From an uncultured Sutterella sp. (GTDB lineage: Bacteria; Pseudomonadota; Gammaproteobacteria; Burkholderiales; Burkholderiaceae_F), in NCBI GenBank assembly GCA_905212345.1, contig CAJMEC010000002.1, forward strand, positions 40,022 to 104,021: 64,000 nt of DNA. The letters run 5' to 3'. The stretch's first letter is position 1; every line of letters begins with the position of its first letter. Below the pieces are notes generated by a model. It searched no databases, was not told the DNA's origin, and saw nothing but the letters and a program-made list of their open reading frames with translations. A program made the position numbers and the translations under genes. Positions 52,998-61,436 of the stretch are shown in pieces.

Positions 52998-54890
52998 TTA
53001 ACTCCTCTGACTGATAAGAATCGGGCAACGGGTTTTGTAGATGTATCCAGCTGATACCTGAACAATTGCTTCACAATTCGGAAGTTTTCCTAAAAATTCG
53101 GGTGGAAAAATAGGCTCTAATTCCGTATTCATTTGACGAGAAAGCCCGGAGTGATAGTCAGGAGACAGGTTGTCAGAAGCCCGATTATTAATCGTGAGAC
53201 TTTGATTGGCGATATACGTATTGCCCAGCGTTTCAACAATGAAATTTTGAGTCATCTGGTCTTTTGTTCGCAAAGCGATGAGGTTATTGAGGTTTCCTAA
53301 TACAACGTGAGCGGCTTCCACACTTCCCATGCGATGAGCAAGATCCGCAATGGTTTGCATGGCGCAGGTGGTTTGAATACCCGATTCGGCACCCTTATTG
53401 AGAATTTCAATGAGAGGAACATTGATGACGTTTGAGACTTCATCGATAAAAAGGCTGATCCTTTGCGAGTTAAGTGCAGAAAGGCCAAGGTTGTAACGTC
53501 TTCCGGCAATATTGGCAAGGTCTGCGAGCCAAATACCGGCAAGTGTAGATGCCACTGTTGGGTTAGGCATAGAATCTAATCCAATGTAGAGCACGTGACC
53601 ACCATTGATCACTTTTTCAAGACTCATCACAGGACGCGTGTCATGAGGATCGGTGACGGAAGGCGAGAGACTGTCGGCTAACTTTCCCGTTGTCAACATT
53701 GAAAGGATCGGTAAAAGGGACGCCGTGATTTTTGAATAGTGTTCCCGATTATGACGAAACACTTCGATGAGTCCGTCAATAGCGGGGTCAGGTGCAAGGT
53801 GATGAAGCTCTGTTTCATAAAGTGCCACAAGCACCATGAGCTTATCGGAGACGGAGGGCATCGGCGGACGACCGGCTTTTTCACGCAGTTCAGCGAAGTT
53901 TCTTTGCCAATCGTGATCAGCATGGTTTCTCGCATGTCGTTCCAATAAAGGCTCAAGCAAGTCGTAGATGCCGAGTTTTACGTATTTGGCAATTAAGGGC
54001 AAAGTTGGACGAATTTCCAATGCAATTAACCCTTGAGCAATCGCGTTTACCGCCATCCAGGCAAAATTGGCGAAGCTTTCATCCATGTTGGGTGGAAAGG
54101 CTTGACGGATGCGCGAAGCAATTTCAGTAGCATTGGTGAAACTGTGCATGGGATCAAGTCTTACTCCGGTATCAGGAAAAGCCGGGTGAAAAGTGAGGGG
54201 ATCATCGCGTCCGCAAGCCCTGCAAGCATGCAAGATGTTGTCTTTTAAGCGTGAGGAATGTTTGGGATCAATCACAATGACAACATCGCCTCGGGCAATC
54301 GCTTGAGCAACCAGGTGACTCAAATAAACCCCCTTGCCCGCCTGAGTGGTTCCGCAAAGACAAAGTCCCCCTTCAAAGTTTTTCAAAGGCCGAAAGAGCG
54401 AGTCATCTATGTCGCTCACACCATGAATGATGGGTAATCCCGCTGCTTCATCAGGCAAAATTTGGTTGGGTAAAAGAAGGCTGCTAAGCCACTTGGGTAA
54501 TAAGAGCTTTGTCCAGTCCAGTTTCATCAACTCATAGAGCTTTTGCGAGTGCTCAGGCCACCATCGAAAACCAATCCCAAGCCACAGATCATGCGGATGA
54601 CCTTTCATGATTTTGTCCAATTCTTTAAATGTCATAAAGGTGACTTTGGAACCGGATAAAGATGCCCTTGCCGTGAGCACTTTAAGTGATTCATAGGAAC
54701 GCTTTATCAGAAAAGCCACGGTAAGTGTCCACAAAATCGAGCACCAAGACAAGGGCAAACGGTGCGTGAAATAAAGCCATGTGACATAACCAAAGCCAAT
54801 CGTCCAGGCGGCCACGGCATAACCTTCAAAAGCAGGGCGCCAGCAGTCATAGCGCTCGAAGGTTTGAGAGGTTCTTTCGCTATGAGTCAT
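52998..54890 (-). CDS. traD: Type IV coupling protein TraD
   Basis: A 630-residue inner-membrane ATPase that brings the relaxosome to the secretion channel. Two N-terminal helices (about 24-42 and 46-63) precede the cytoplasmic domain with Walker A GTTQAGKGVYLSHL at 180-187, Walker B DVVIVIDPK and a second acidic site SLFIDEVSN. In Walker A the usual Ser/Thr after GK is Gly, which may weaken Mg-ATP binding. ATG 54890 overlaps the traI stop (ATGA); six further codons upstream are possible but lie in traI. Length and order traI-traD-DUF4400 match MOBH elements. Confidence 0.93.
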   Translation of the reverse strand: MTHSERTSQTFERYDCWRPAFEGYAVAAWTIGFGYVTWLYFTHRLPLSWCSILWTLTVAFLIKRSYESLKVLTARASLSGSKVTFMTFKELDKIMKGHPHDLWLGIGFRWWPEHSQKLYELMKLDWTKLLLPKWLSSLLLPNQILPDEAAGLPIIHGVSDIDDSLFRPLKNFEGGLCLCGTTQAGKGVYLSHLVAQAIARGDVVIVIDPKHSSRLKDNILHACRACGRDDPLTFHPAFPDTGVRLDPMHSFTNATEIASRIRQAFPPNMDESFANFAWMAVNAIAQGLIALEIRPTLPLIAKYVKLGIYDLLEPLLERHARNHADHDWQRNFAELREKAGRPPMPSVSDKLMVLVALYETELHHLAPDPAIDGLIEVFRHNREHYSKITASLLPILSMLTTGKLADSLSPSVTDPHDTRPVMSLEKVINGGHVLYIGLDSMPNPTVASTLAGIWLADLANIAGRRYNLGLSALNSQRISLFIDEVSNVINVPLIEILNKGAESGIQTTCAMQTIADLAHRMGSVEAAHVVLGNLNNLIALRTKDQMTQNFIVETLGNTYIANQSLTINNRASDNLSPDYHSGLSRQMNTELEPIFPPEFLGKLPNCEAIVQVSAGYIYKTRCPILISQRS

Positions 54891-56662
54891 GAATTTTCCT
54901 CCTCGCAAAAGTTAAAGCTCAGTTGATCAGATGATTGGGCTTCATGACGGATAAAAGCGAAATGGGGGGATGGTTTTCTATGGTGAAGCGCCGTAAAAAT
55001 TTCCTTAAACGATAAATCGTTACCTTCGAGCCTAGCGCCAAGACAGTCAGCTTTTAAAATCACTCCGCGCTGAAGCGATCCGTGAATATCGGTATGAGTC
55101 ACCCAGAGCGGTTCACCTCGATCATTTTCATAGATGAGGTTATTGCTTAATAATGATGTCACCAATCGTTCGAATGTAAGGTCTGCATTGAGGAAGTTAA
55201 GATGGTCGGAGAGAAAAAGCCCTTCATCAATTAATAGTTCAGAAACTTTTTGGGGTTCTGTATTTAATAAATCAAAAATCGCGGAAAGTGCGGGATTTGA
55301 ACTTTCATATTTTTCATTTATATGCCAAGTAATAGTGTTTTGTTGAGTAACCATCTGTTCAGAAGGAATGTGTTGTGTAAAGACTTTATCCGTGGACTCT
55401 AAAATTTCACGGGTGAGCTGAGAAAGCGCGCAGGATTGCTCTTCATTAAGTTCAGTCTCAAAATTTCTCTTGATGGTTTTGGCGTATAAGTTCTTGTTAC
55501 CGGTAAAGAAATGAGCATCAGATAGTTTGATCGCTTCTCGGGGCTTGGCGTTAGGGGTAACCGTAATCCAGCAGGTTGCAAGTCCCTTCTTTGAAGGAAT
55601 TGTTAAACCGCTTTCCAGAAGGCAGCCAGCCCAAATATCAGGGTCTGTGGGTAGATCGGTTAAGCCGAAATTTGTGAGGTCATCAATGAGAATCGGGCAA
55701 ATGTCAGGCCAATATAAAAAGAGGCCGTCAGCTCCTTTTCTTAACGGACTGTCTTTAGCATTAATTGCCCAATCATTCAGAATCCTTGCTCGAAGGATTC
55801 GAATGAGCGTATTCTGCCAACCGTGTGGCGCTAAAACCTTTCCAAGTTTGGCTCCCATCTGTTCACGTTCAAATTGGCAGGCTCTAAATACTCCAAGGTC
55901 CCGAGCCTTGATAACGGACGATGAAAACTCTTCAAAATCGGAATCAGCGGTCAGGCATTTCATCAGTTCAATGAGCGGTAAAGGACCTGCGTCTCCCAAC
56001 CAAGCCATCGTTTCAGAGACCAAAATGTGTCTGGCGTAGAAAAGTCGTAAGTTTTGCCTGGATTGAGTAACGGGAGGCGTACTCTTCCAATGAAGCGCTA
56101 ACTCTATTGAAGTGTTCTTATCAAGTTTCTCTCTGACCCAAGTGTCATAGGGCGTCGCCAAAGGATTGAAAGCTAAATGGTTCACATGATTGTTTTCGTT
56201 GATGTGAAAAAAGGCGTTTTCCTGAGTGATTGAATTTTCTGCGATAGAAATTTTTTCAAACGTATCCAGGAGAGAACATAACCCAGCCAATAGAGCGGCT
56301 GCCTTTAACCTTCCTTGTAAGAGGTGCTGCGCCATGATGTTCTTTTCAAGCTGTACCGTGCTTTCCATAATTTCCACAGCGTAGGTAGCTGCTTGAATAC
56401 TTCCTTTGAATAGCCCATCTTGACCGCTAAAAACACCATTGGCGCTATAAGGCAAGTGTCCGCACAAAAGAGCTAATTGGCGAATGCAAGGTAAAATTTT
56501 TGAGTCCCAACTCCCGGTGTCCGAATAAGCTAATTTGAGTCTTTTGATCAGAGTATCGTGTTTGGTTAAAAATTTATTTATTTCAATGGGTTGCAAGAAG
56601 GGGATGAGGTGTTGCCCCTTTTTGTTTTTAGGGTGACGCTCATTAAAAAACAGGAAAGACAT
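54887..56662 (-). CDS. traI: MOBH-type relaxase TraI with degenerate metal-binding motifs
   Basis: A 591-residue protein in the position of traI with the TraI_2 outline: N-terminal helices with ILPCIRQLALLCGHLPYSAN (55-75), LQGRLKAAALLAGLC (115-129) and FNPLATPYDTWVREKL, and a C-terminal winged-helix-like end. In described MOBH relaxases the segment after LP(A/Y)S carries HHH...GGLL.H and a later HD pair; here they read NGVFSGQDGLFKG (75-87) and CSLLDTFEK (129-137), without those His. The protein may be inactive as a nickase or use other residues. ATG 56662 overlaps the stop of the upstream gene (TAATG), better than the ORF start at 56710. Assignment by context and outline. Confidence 0.65.
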   Translation of the reverse strand: MSFLFFNERHPKNKKGQHLIPFLQPIEINKFLTKHDTLIKRLKLAYSDTGSWDSKILPCIRQLALLCGHLPYSANGVFSGQDGLFKGSIQAATYAVEIMESTVQLEKNIMAQHLLQGRLKAAALLAGLCSLLDTFEKISIAENSITQENAFFHINENNHVNHLAFNPLATPYDTWVREKLDKNTSIELALHWKSTPPVTQSRQNLRLFYARHILVSETMAWLGDAGPLPLIELMKCLTADSDFEEFSSSVIKARDLGVFRACQFEREQMGAKLGKVLAPHGWQNTLIRILRARILNDWAINAKDSPLRKGADGLFLYWPDICPILIDDLTNFGLTDLPTDPDIWAGCLLESGLTIPSKKGLATCWITVTPNAKPREAIKLSDAHFFTGNKNLYAKTIKRNFETELNEEQSCALSQLTREILESTDKVFTQHIPSEQMVTQQNTITWHINEKYESSNPALSAIFDLLNTEPQKVSELLIDEGLFLSDHLNFLNADLTFERLVTSLLSNNLIYENDRGEPLWVTHTDIHGSLQRGVILKADCLGARLEGNDLSFKEIFTALHHRKPSPHFAFIRHEAQSSDQLSFNFCEEENS

Positions 56663-57258
56663 TATGCGTACACTCCATGAAAGTAGTTGTGTACGACAGT
56701 CTTTAAGCACGTACGGTTTGTAATCCCATTGTTAATGGCTTCGAGCATTCGTCGATGTTCATCATCTAGCATGGGACTAACCGGAAATATCCCCATTTGT
56801 CGGATGGTGGGTAAGGGAGCCTGGGTTCCATTTCCAAAATAATCCAAAAAGCTATCAGGGAAGTGATTCTCTTTGACAGGATGGGTGAATTGTGGAGCAG
56901 GGAGTTGGCCTTTAAGACTGAGCCAATAAAAAAGATTAACGCCTAAGTGAAAGTCATCCGACTTGTTGGCGATAAAGGTCGGAGCGCAGCCGACAATATC
57001 AATTGCTTTGATGAAGGCATGAATGTGACTTAACCCAAAACGTAGCTGTAGGTTAAAAAAGCGGTCAGCTAAGAAAAGGGTGAATCGATGAATACAGTTT
57101 CGCTCAAGACTTCGTTTCTGAACAAAAGTATTGGGTACAAATTCACCCTTGGGGACAAATTGTTCACGAATATTTTTGATTAAATAAGGAGTTTTTCCGG
57201 TTAGTTCCGCAACAATCTTATGTGGAAGTTTAGAAGTAATAAGTTTTTCAAGTGGCAC
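56662..57258 (-). CDS. Putative FlhC-like transcriptional activator (second ORF)
   Basis: A 198-residue protein, not recognised with certainty. Its pattern agrees with FlhC/SetC-type activators: an N-terminal helix-turn-helix-like start (KIVAELTGKTPYLIKNI), then PKGEFVPNTF (FlhC has PKGMLPFSTDW) and RNCIHRFTLFL ... HIHAFIKAIDIV (FlhC ... GVDAVIKAYRLY). The Cys cluster that binds zinc in FlhC is not seen. The GTG start has no clear ribosome site, which suggests translation by coupling or through fusion with the upstream ORF via the C9 run at 57284. In SXT and IncA/C elements SetC/AcaC switch on the tra genes. Its stop overlaps the traI start. Confidence 0.4.
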   Translation of the reverse strand: MPLEKLITSKLPHKIVAELTGKTPYLIKNIREQFVPKGEFVPNTFVQKRSLERNCIHRFTLFLADRFFNLQLRFGLSHIHAFIKAIDIVGCAPTFIANKSDDFHLGVNLFYWLSLKGQLPAPQFTHPVKENHFPDSFLDYFGNGTQAPLPTIRQMGIFPVSPMLDDEHRRMLEAINNGITNRTCLKTVVHNYFHGVYA

Positions 57259-57269
57259 TTCAAGATTAT

Positions 57270-57737
57270 TTAAATTCCAACTCGGGGGGGGGTAATTTGT
57301 TGATTTTCAATAAATTTCTTTCCATCTGGGTGCCGATGAAAGATAGAGATATTAGATCTAGATTTTGCTTTTAAAATGTCCCAATGAGCATGCGTTAGTA
57401 CCAGTCGATCGTGCAAGCACTGACCGAAAGGAACTTTGGCTGTTGCTGTCAACGTGTGATGCGCATCATGAAGTTGGTGTGAAAAGTGAAGGCTTTGCCA
57501 CAGACTCTTAATCCATTTGGATGTCTTATGGTTTGTGGGTCGCTGCGCGATTTTGAGAGAAAAGAAAGGAATAGGGTATAGTCCCACTCTTTTGATGACG
57601 TCTTCTATTTTGAGTTCCTCTAATTCTTCAAAAGGAACATCGTAAAAATGGGTATCCTCAATGATTGAATAGCGGTGCGCTTTAATTTTGGCGCAGTTTA
57701 AAAGTGTTATGAAGTTGTAGGCGTAGATATTTTGCAT
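57270..57737 (-). CDS. Putative FlhD-like transcriptional activator (first ORF)
   Basis: A 155-residue protein. The N-terminus QNIYAYNFITLLNCAKI resembles FlhD (KHIYDINLSYLLLAQRL), and EELEELKIEDVIKRVGLYPI with FFSLKI resembles its LGALTLPQMVKLAETNQL-CHF part. The C-terminal half is longer than FlhD (about 116) and unrecognised. FlhD acts with FlhC as a heterohexamer; SetCD and AcaCD of SXT and IncA/C elements are homologues and control conjugation. The last codons contain C9 (57284-57292), and one added C joins this frame to the next ORF. ATG 57737 has AGGA at a short spacing (3). The next gene up, yicC, is divergent, so this is the head of the tra cluster. Confidence 0.4.
   Translation of the reverse strand: MQNIYAYNFITLLNCAKIKAHRYSIIEDTHFYDVPFEELEELKIEDVIKRVGLYPIPFFSLKIAQRPTNHKTSKWIKSLWQSLHFSHQLHDAHHTLTATAKVPFGQCLHDRLVLTHAHWDILKAKSRSNISIFHRHPDGKKFIENQQITPPRVGI
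57284..57292 (-). repeat. C9 homopolymer run (G9 on the plus strand)
   Basis: Nine identical bases lie in the final codons of the first regulator ORF. The stop of that frame is 11 bases further on, and the second regulator frame is open on both sides of the run from a TGA 15 bases upstream. Adding one C joins the two ORFs in one frame. Long G/C runs are hot spots of slipped-strand mispairing and of sequencing error. Confidence 0.9.
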
Positions 57738-57908
57738 TTTCCTAATACAAGCAAAAGTGTAAAAACTACGTGGGAGCTTCGTAAGGGAGCGCAAAATTGT
57801 AATGATTCACTTAAAAATTTAAAGAGCAAATGTAGAAAAAAGAACCTTTATAACCGCTTTGCCTTACAATGGAGACTATCGTCTTGTGGATCAAACAAAG
57901 GAAATCAA
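57738..57908. other. Divergent gap between the tra cluster and yicC
   Basis: About 170 bases with no gene; both the FlhD-like gene and yicC must be started from here. It also contains the probable border between the acquired tra cluster and the chromosome. No tRNA or clear attachment-site repeat is visible. Confidence 0.5.
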
Positions 57909-58805
57909 GTGTCGGTTAACAGTATGACGGGCTTTGCCCATCTTCAGATTGAAACGCTTTTAGGGGTGCTCGCAATTGATGTGAAAAGCGTTAATTCTCG
58001 CTATCAGGAAATTGCAATACGTTTACCTGAAGAATTGCGTTTTTTGGAAGGTGACGTTCGTACCCTGTTAGCGAAAAGTGTTGCTCGCGGCAAGATTGAA
58101 TGCCGGATGCAATGGGTTGGGGAAGCGGTTTGTGAGCAGACTTTAAATCAAACAGCAGTGACTAATCTTCTATCTCTACAAAAAGAAGTGGAGGCGATTC
58201 AACCCGACGTAAGACCGTTAACTGTTTCTCAAATTTTGAGTTTCCCAGGAATTCTAGAGCCTAAGAGTGTCAATTTTGATGAATTAAAAATTCAGGTTTT
58301 AGAGGGATTAAATAAGACGCTAGAAGTATTTTTAGAAGCGAGAAGACGAGAAGGTGAAGCGTTGGCCGTTGTCTTAAATGACTATTGTGATCGAATAGAA
58401 GAAACGGTCAATGAATTAGCACCTAAGATTTCTGAGATTATTACCAGCATCCAAAAGAAGCTTGAAGAACGTTTGGAAGACGCTTTATCCAAGACGTTGG
58501 TTGATCGCTCAACATTGACTCGAGAAGAAGTTAGTGACCGCATTCGTCAGGAAGTGATTCTCTACGCTATTAAATTAGATGTTGATGAAGAGATGAAGCG
58601 GTTGTTAACGCATGTTAAGGAAGTAAGACGCTTGCTGAGCCATGGAGATGAAGTAGGTAAAAGATTGGATTTCATGATGCAGGAGCTAAATCGTGAAGCC
58701 AATACGTTGGGTAGTAAAGCGGCCGCCATTGAAATGACTCAAACGTCTTTGACTTTGAAAGTCAATATTGAAAAGATGCGTGAGCAGGTTCAAAACCTTG
58801 AGTAA
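57909..58805 (+). CDS. yicC: YicC-family endoribonuclease
   Basis: A 298-residue protein with the family N-terminus VNSMTGFAHLQ and IDVKSVNSRYQEIAIRLPEELR, and the C-terminal half EVILYAIKLDVDEEMKRLLTHV ... GKRLDFMMQELNREANTLGSKA. YicC of E. coli is an endoribonuclease that helps degrade small RNAs. GTG 57909 is chosen because AAGGA lies 6-7 bases upstream; the frame is open back to 57732, but those codons do not fit the family. It follows divergently from the FlhD-like gene and is 14 bases upstream of a flippase gene. Confidence 0.92.
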   Translation: MSVNSMTGFAHLQIETLLGVLAIDVKSVNSRYQEIAIRLPEELRFLEGDVRTLLAKSVARGKIECRMQWVGEAVCEQTLNQTAVTNLLSLQKEVEAIQPDVRPLTVSQILSFPGILEPKSVNFDELKIQVLEGLNKTLEVFLEARRREGEALAVVLNDYCDRIEETVNELAPKISEIITSIQKKLEERLEDALSKTLVDRSTLTREEVSDRIRQEVILYAIKLDVDEEMKRLLTHVKEVRRLLSHGDEVGKRLDFMMQELNREANTLGSKAAAIEMTQTSLTLKVNIEKMREQVQNLE

Positions 58806-58819
58806 TTTTTTGTTGACCG

Positions 58820-60346
58820 ATGGCAGAAGTTTCCCGCACAGCCCGAGTTATCCAGAATGCAAAAGTAGCATTGTTCTTCTATTGCATTAACCTGGTTTTG
58901 CAGTTTTTTTCCAGAAAGATTTTTTTAGATTACCTAGGGGCTGAATTACTTGGGTTAAATACCACTGCGCAAAATCTCCTACAGTTTTTAAATCTTGCAG
59001 AGTCCGGTATTGGTGCGGCAGTAGCTTTTGCCCTTTATAAACCATTGAGTCAAAAAAATAGGCAAGAAATTATTGATATCGTTTCGTTGCAAGGGTGGTT
59101 TTATCGTTGGGTTGGGTTGTTTGTTATTGTGGGTTCAATTGTCTTAATGGCATTTTTCCCGTGGATTTTTGCTAAAGCGGATGTTCCTTTGGTTTACGTA
59201 TACGGAACATTTGTAGCCTTTTTGATCAGTGCGTTATTGGGTTACTTTATCAATTACAAGATGATCGTTTTGTCGGCTGATCAGAAAGAATACAAGATTA
59301 CCATTGAAACTCAGAGTGTAAAAGTAATAAAAGTTTTTATTCAGATGTGGGCCGTATGGCAACTTCCTCATGGTTATATATGGTGGATGGTGTTGGAAGT
59401 TTTAGGGACAGTAATAATATCTATTAGATTGAATTATTGTGTTAAAAGAGAGTACCCATGGTTAAAAACAAACATTGCAAAAGGAAAAGAACTTAGCAGA
59501 TGCTACCCAATCTTAATGAAAAAAACTAAACAACTTTTTTTCCATAAGGTAGGAGGCTACGTTTTAGGACAAACAACACCTTTAATTGTTTATGCATTTA
59601 CTTCGCTAACAATGGTTTCTATTTATGGGAATTACCTACTTATTATGTCAGGGTGTTTATTTTTGGTAAATGCTTTTTTTAGAGGAGTAGATGCAGGTGT
59701 AGGTAATCTTGTTGCACTAGAGGAGAAAACAAAAATTAAACAGGTGTTTTGGCAACTAATGACTTTACGCTTATTTATTGCAGGACTTGCTTGTTCGGGT
59801 ATATGGCTTTTATCTGAGTCTTTTATTAAGTTGTGGGTTGGGCAAGCATACGTAATGTCGAGTCTGCCAACGGCTATTTTAACAACTACGTACTTTATCC
59901 ATATGACAAGAAATTGCGATGCATTCTTAAGTGCCTATGGTTTATTTCAAGACATCTGGGCACCTATTATCGAGTCCTTGCTTAATATATCCTTATCTTG
60001 TTTGTTCGGTTCTTTTATGGGGATTACTGGAATTTTTCTCGGAGTTTTAGTTAGTCAGCTCATAATCATCTGCACGTGGAAGGTTTATTTTTTATACAAA
60101 GATGGATTTCAAGATAACTTTACTGAGTACATTGTACTATATACGAAAAAGATTCTTATCTTACTGGTGACCTGTTTTGTCATTTCACTTTTTATGGAAG
60201 GTGAACCTGTAGATGGATTTCTGGCTTGGGGTATTAAAGCTCTTGAAGTTACTATGTGCTATATAGTGATAGCTTCGGTTCTTTTTTGCTTATTTGATTC
60301 TTCTTTCAGAGAAATAATACGAAAAGTTTATTACCATTTGACCTAG
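58820..60346 (+). CDS. Wzx-like polysaccharide flippase
   Basis: A 508-residue protein with 12-14 predicted helices of the MOP superfamily. The start ALFFYCINLVLQFFSRKIFLDYLGAELLGLNTTAQNLL is typical of flippases of O-antigen or capsule repeat units. It probably moves undecaprenyl-linked oligosaccharide to the periplasm. Being 14 bases after yicC, it may be transcribed with it, yet the composition is more AT-rich. The neighbouring glycosyltransferase genes support the role. Confidence 0.85.
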   Translation: MAEVSRTARVIQNAKVALFFYCINLVLQFFSRKIFLDYLGAELLGLNTTAQNLLQFLNLAESGIGAAVAFALYKPLSQKNRQEIIDIVSLQGWFYRWVGLFVIVGSIVLMAFFPWIFAKADVPLVYVYGTFVAFLISALLGYFINYKMIVLSADQKEYKITIETQSVKVIKVFIQMWAVWQLPHGYIWWMVLEVLGTVIISIRLNYCVKREYPWLKTNIAKGKELSRCYPILMKKTKQLFFHKVGGYVLGQTTPLIVYAFTSLTMVSIYGNYLLIMSGCLFLVNAFFRGVDAGVGNLVALEEKTKIKQVFWQLMTLRLFIAGLACSGIWLLSESFIKLWVGQAYVMSSLPTAILTTTYFIHMTRNCDAFLSAYGLFQDIWAPIIESLLNISLSCLFGSFMGITGIFLGVLVSQLIIICTWKVYFLYKDGFQDNFTEYIVLYTKKILILLVTCFVISLFMEGEPVDGFLAWGIKALEVTMCYIVIASVLFCLFDSSFREIIRKVYYHLT

Positions 60347-60404
60347 TGAAGATTGTTTATGTCACTTAATTACTCAATGAAATAGTTTAATTTAGGGTTT
60401 AAAA

Positions 60405-61226
60405 ATGAATCCAAGTGGCAATTTTTCTGTCCTTTTGTCGGTTTATAAAGGAACCAAAGACGATTATTTGAATCAAGCATTATTAAGTATTTGGGATTGT
60501 CAGACTTTAAAGCCATCTGAGATTGTTTTGGTTCAAGACGGAGAGGTTAATCACTCAGTAAGTAAGGTAATTGCCATTTGGAAAAAGAAACTTGATACTA
60601 GATTTAAATGGATAAAGCAAGAAGCCAATTTAGGGTTGGCAGAGTCTTTAAATCATGGGTTAACGCATTGTTCTTGCGATGTTGTGGCCAGGATGGATGA
60701 TGATGATATTGCATTACCCAATCGGTTTCAGCTTCAGTATAACTATATGAGTAATCATCCGGAGGTTGGGGTTCTTGGTTCGCAAATAGAAGAAAGAGAT
60801 TCTTCAATGAAACGAATTATTGGAGAAAGACAGGTTCCTGAGAATCATTTGCAAATTATAAAATTCTCCAGATATCGTTCTCCGATTAATCACCCTTCCG
60901 TTATGTTCAGAAAATCCATAGTGTGCAAGTACGGTGGATATCCAAAAATATACCCAGAGGATTATGCCTTATGGGGAAAATTGATTACTAAAGGTGTAAT
61001 CTTTCACAATCTACCTAATAAATTACTCAGAATGCGGGCTAGTGAAGCAATTTTGTATCGTCGGGGTTTCCGATTTTTCTGTGGAGAATTGAAAGTGCTT
61101 TACTACTTATATCGGCTTGGATTACTAAATTTTTGGCAGTTTTTTTGTCAAGTTAATATTCGTTTTATTGCAAGAACAAGTCCCAAATGTGTGAAAATGG
61201 GACTGTATAAATTTTGCAGAAAATAG
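60405..61226 (+). CDS. Family 2 glycosyltransferase
   Basis: A 273-residue GT-A enzyme: FSVLLSVYKGTKDDYLNQAL start, EIVLVQDG, NLGLAESLNHGL, MDDDDIALPNRFQ (DXD), and HPSVMFRKS. This pattern resembles AmsE/WaaE-type capsule and lipopolysaccharide transferases. No membrane helix. It is likely to add a sugar to the lipid-linked unit moved by the flippase. Specificity unknown. Confidence 0.85.
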   Translation: MNPSGNFSVLLSVYKGTKDDYLNQALLSIWDCQTLKPSEIVLVQDGEVNHSVSKVIAIWKKKLDTRFKWIKQEANLGLAESLNHGLTHCSCDVVARMDDDDIALPNRFQLQYNYMSNHPEVGVLGSQIEERDSSMKRIIGERQVPENHLQIIKFSRYRSPINHPSVMFRKSIVCKYGGYPKIYPEDYALWGKLITKGVIFHNLPNKLLRMRASEAILYRRGFRFFCGELKVLYYLYRLGLLNFWQFFCQVNIRFIARTSPKCVKMGLYKFCRK

Positions 61227-61436
61227 GCCCTTATTTAATCAAAACCTGAAAGGCAGGACGGTCTCTTTGACTAATTAATGGTCCCTAGTATACTGGATGG
61301 AGATTAATTAGTCAGAGGCGCTACCTTGTCTCCTAGATTCCAATCTAGTCACATGATTAATGGCACTAGTATTGAAATAGTTAGATGTAATAATTGCCAA
61401 TTTTTATTAACTTTTATTAAGGTCTAAATAGTTAGT
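61227..61436 (+). other. Gap with long imperfect hairpin before the GT25 gene
   Basis: TGACTAATTAAT (61268-61279) and ATTAATTAGTCA (61303-61314) are perfect arms, extending to about 15-16 bp with G-U pairs, around a 23-base loop. A second short stem (CTAGATT/AATCTAG, 61333-61348) follows. It may be a terminator-like or regulatory element, or a small mobile-element remnant. No gene is seen. Confidence 0.45.

Noticed and set aside
57732..57908. N-terminal extension of yicC by about 60 codons
   Set aside because: The extra residues do not fit the family, and a GTG with a good Shine-Dalgarno lies exactly at the family's usual start.
61261..61348. tRNA gene
   Set aside because: The inverted repeat does not give a cloverleaf with T-loop and anticodon stem; no GTTC-type T-loop motif in the right place.
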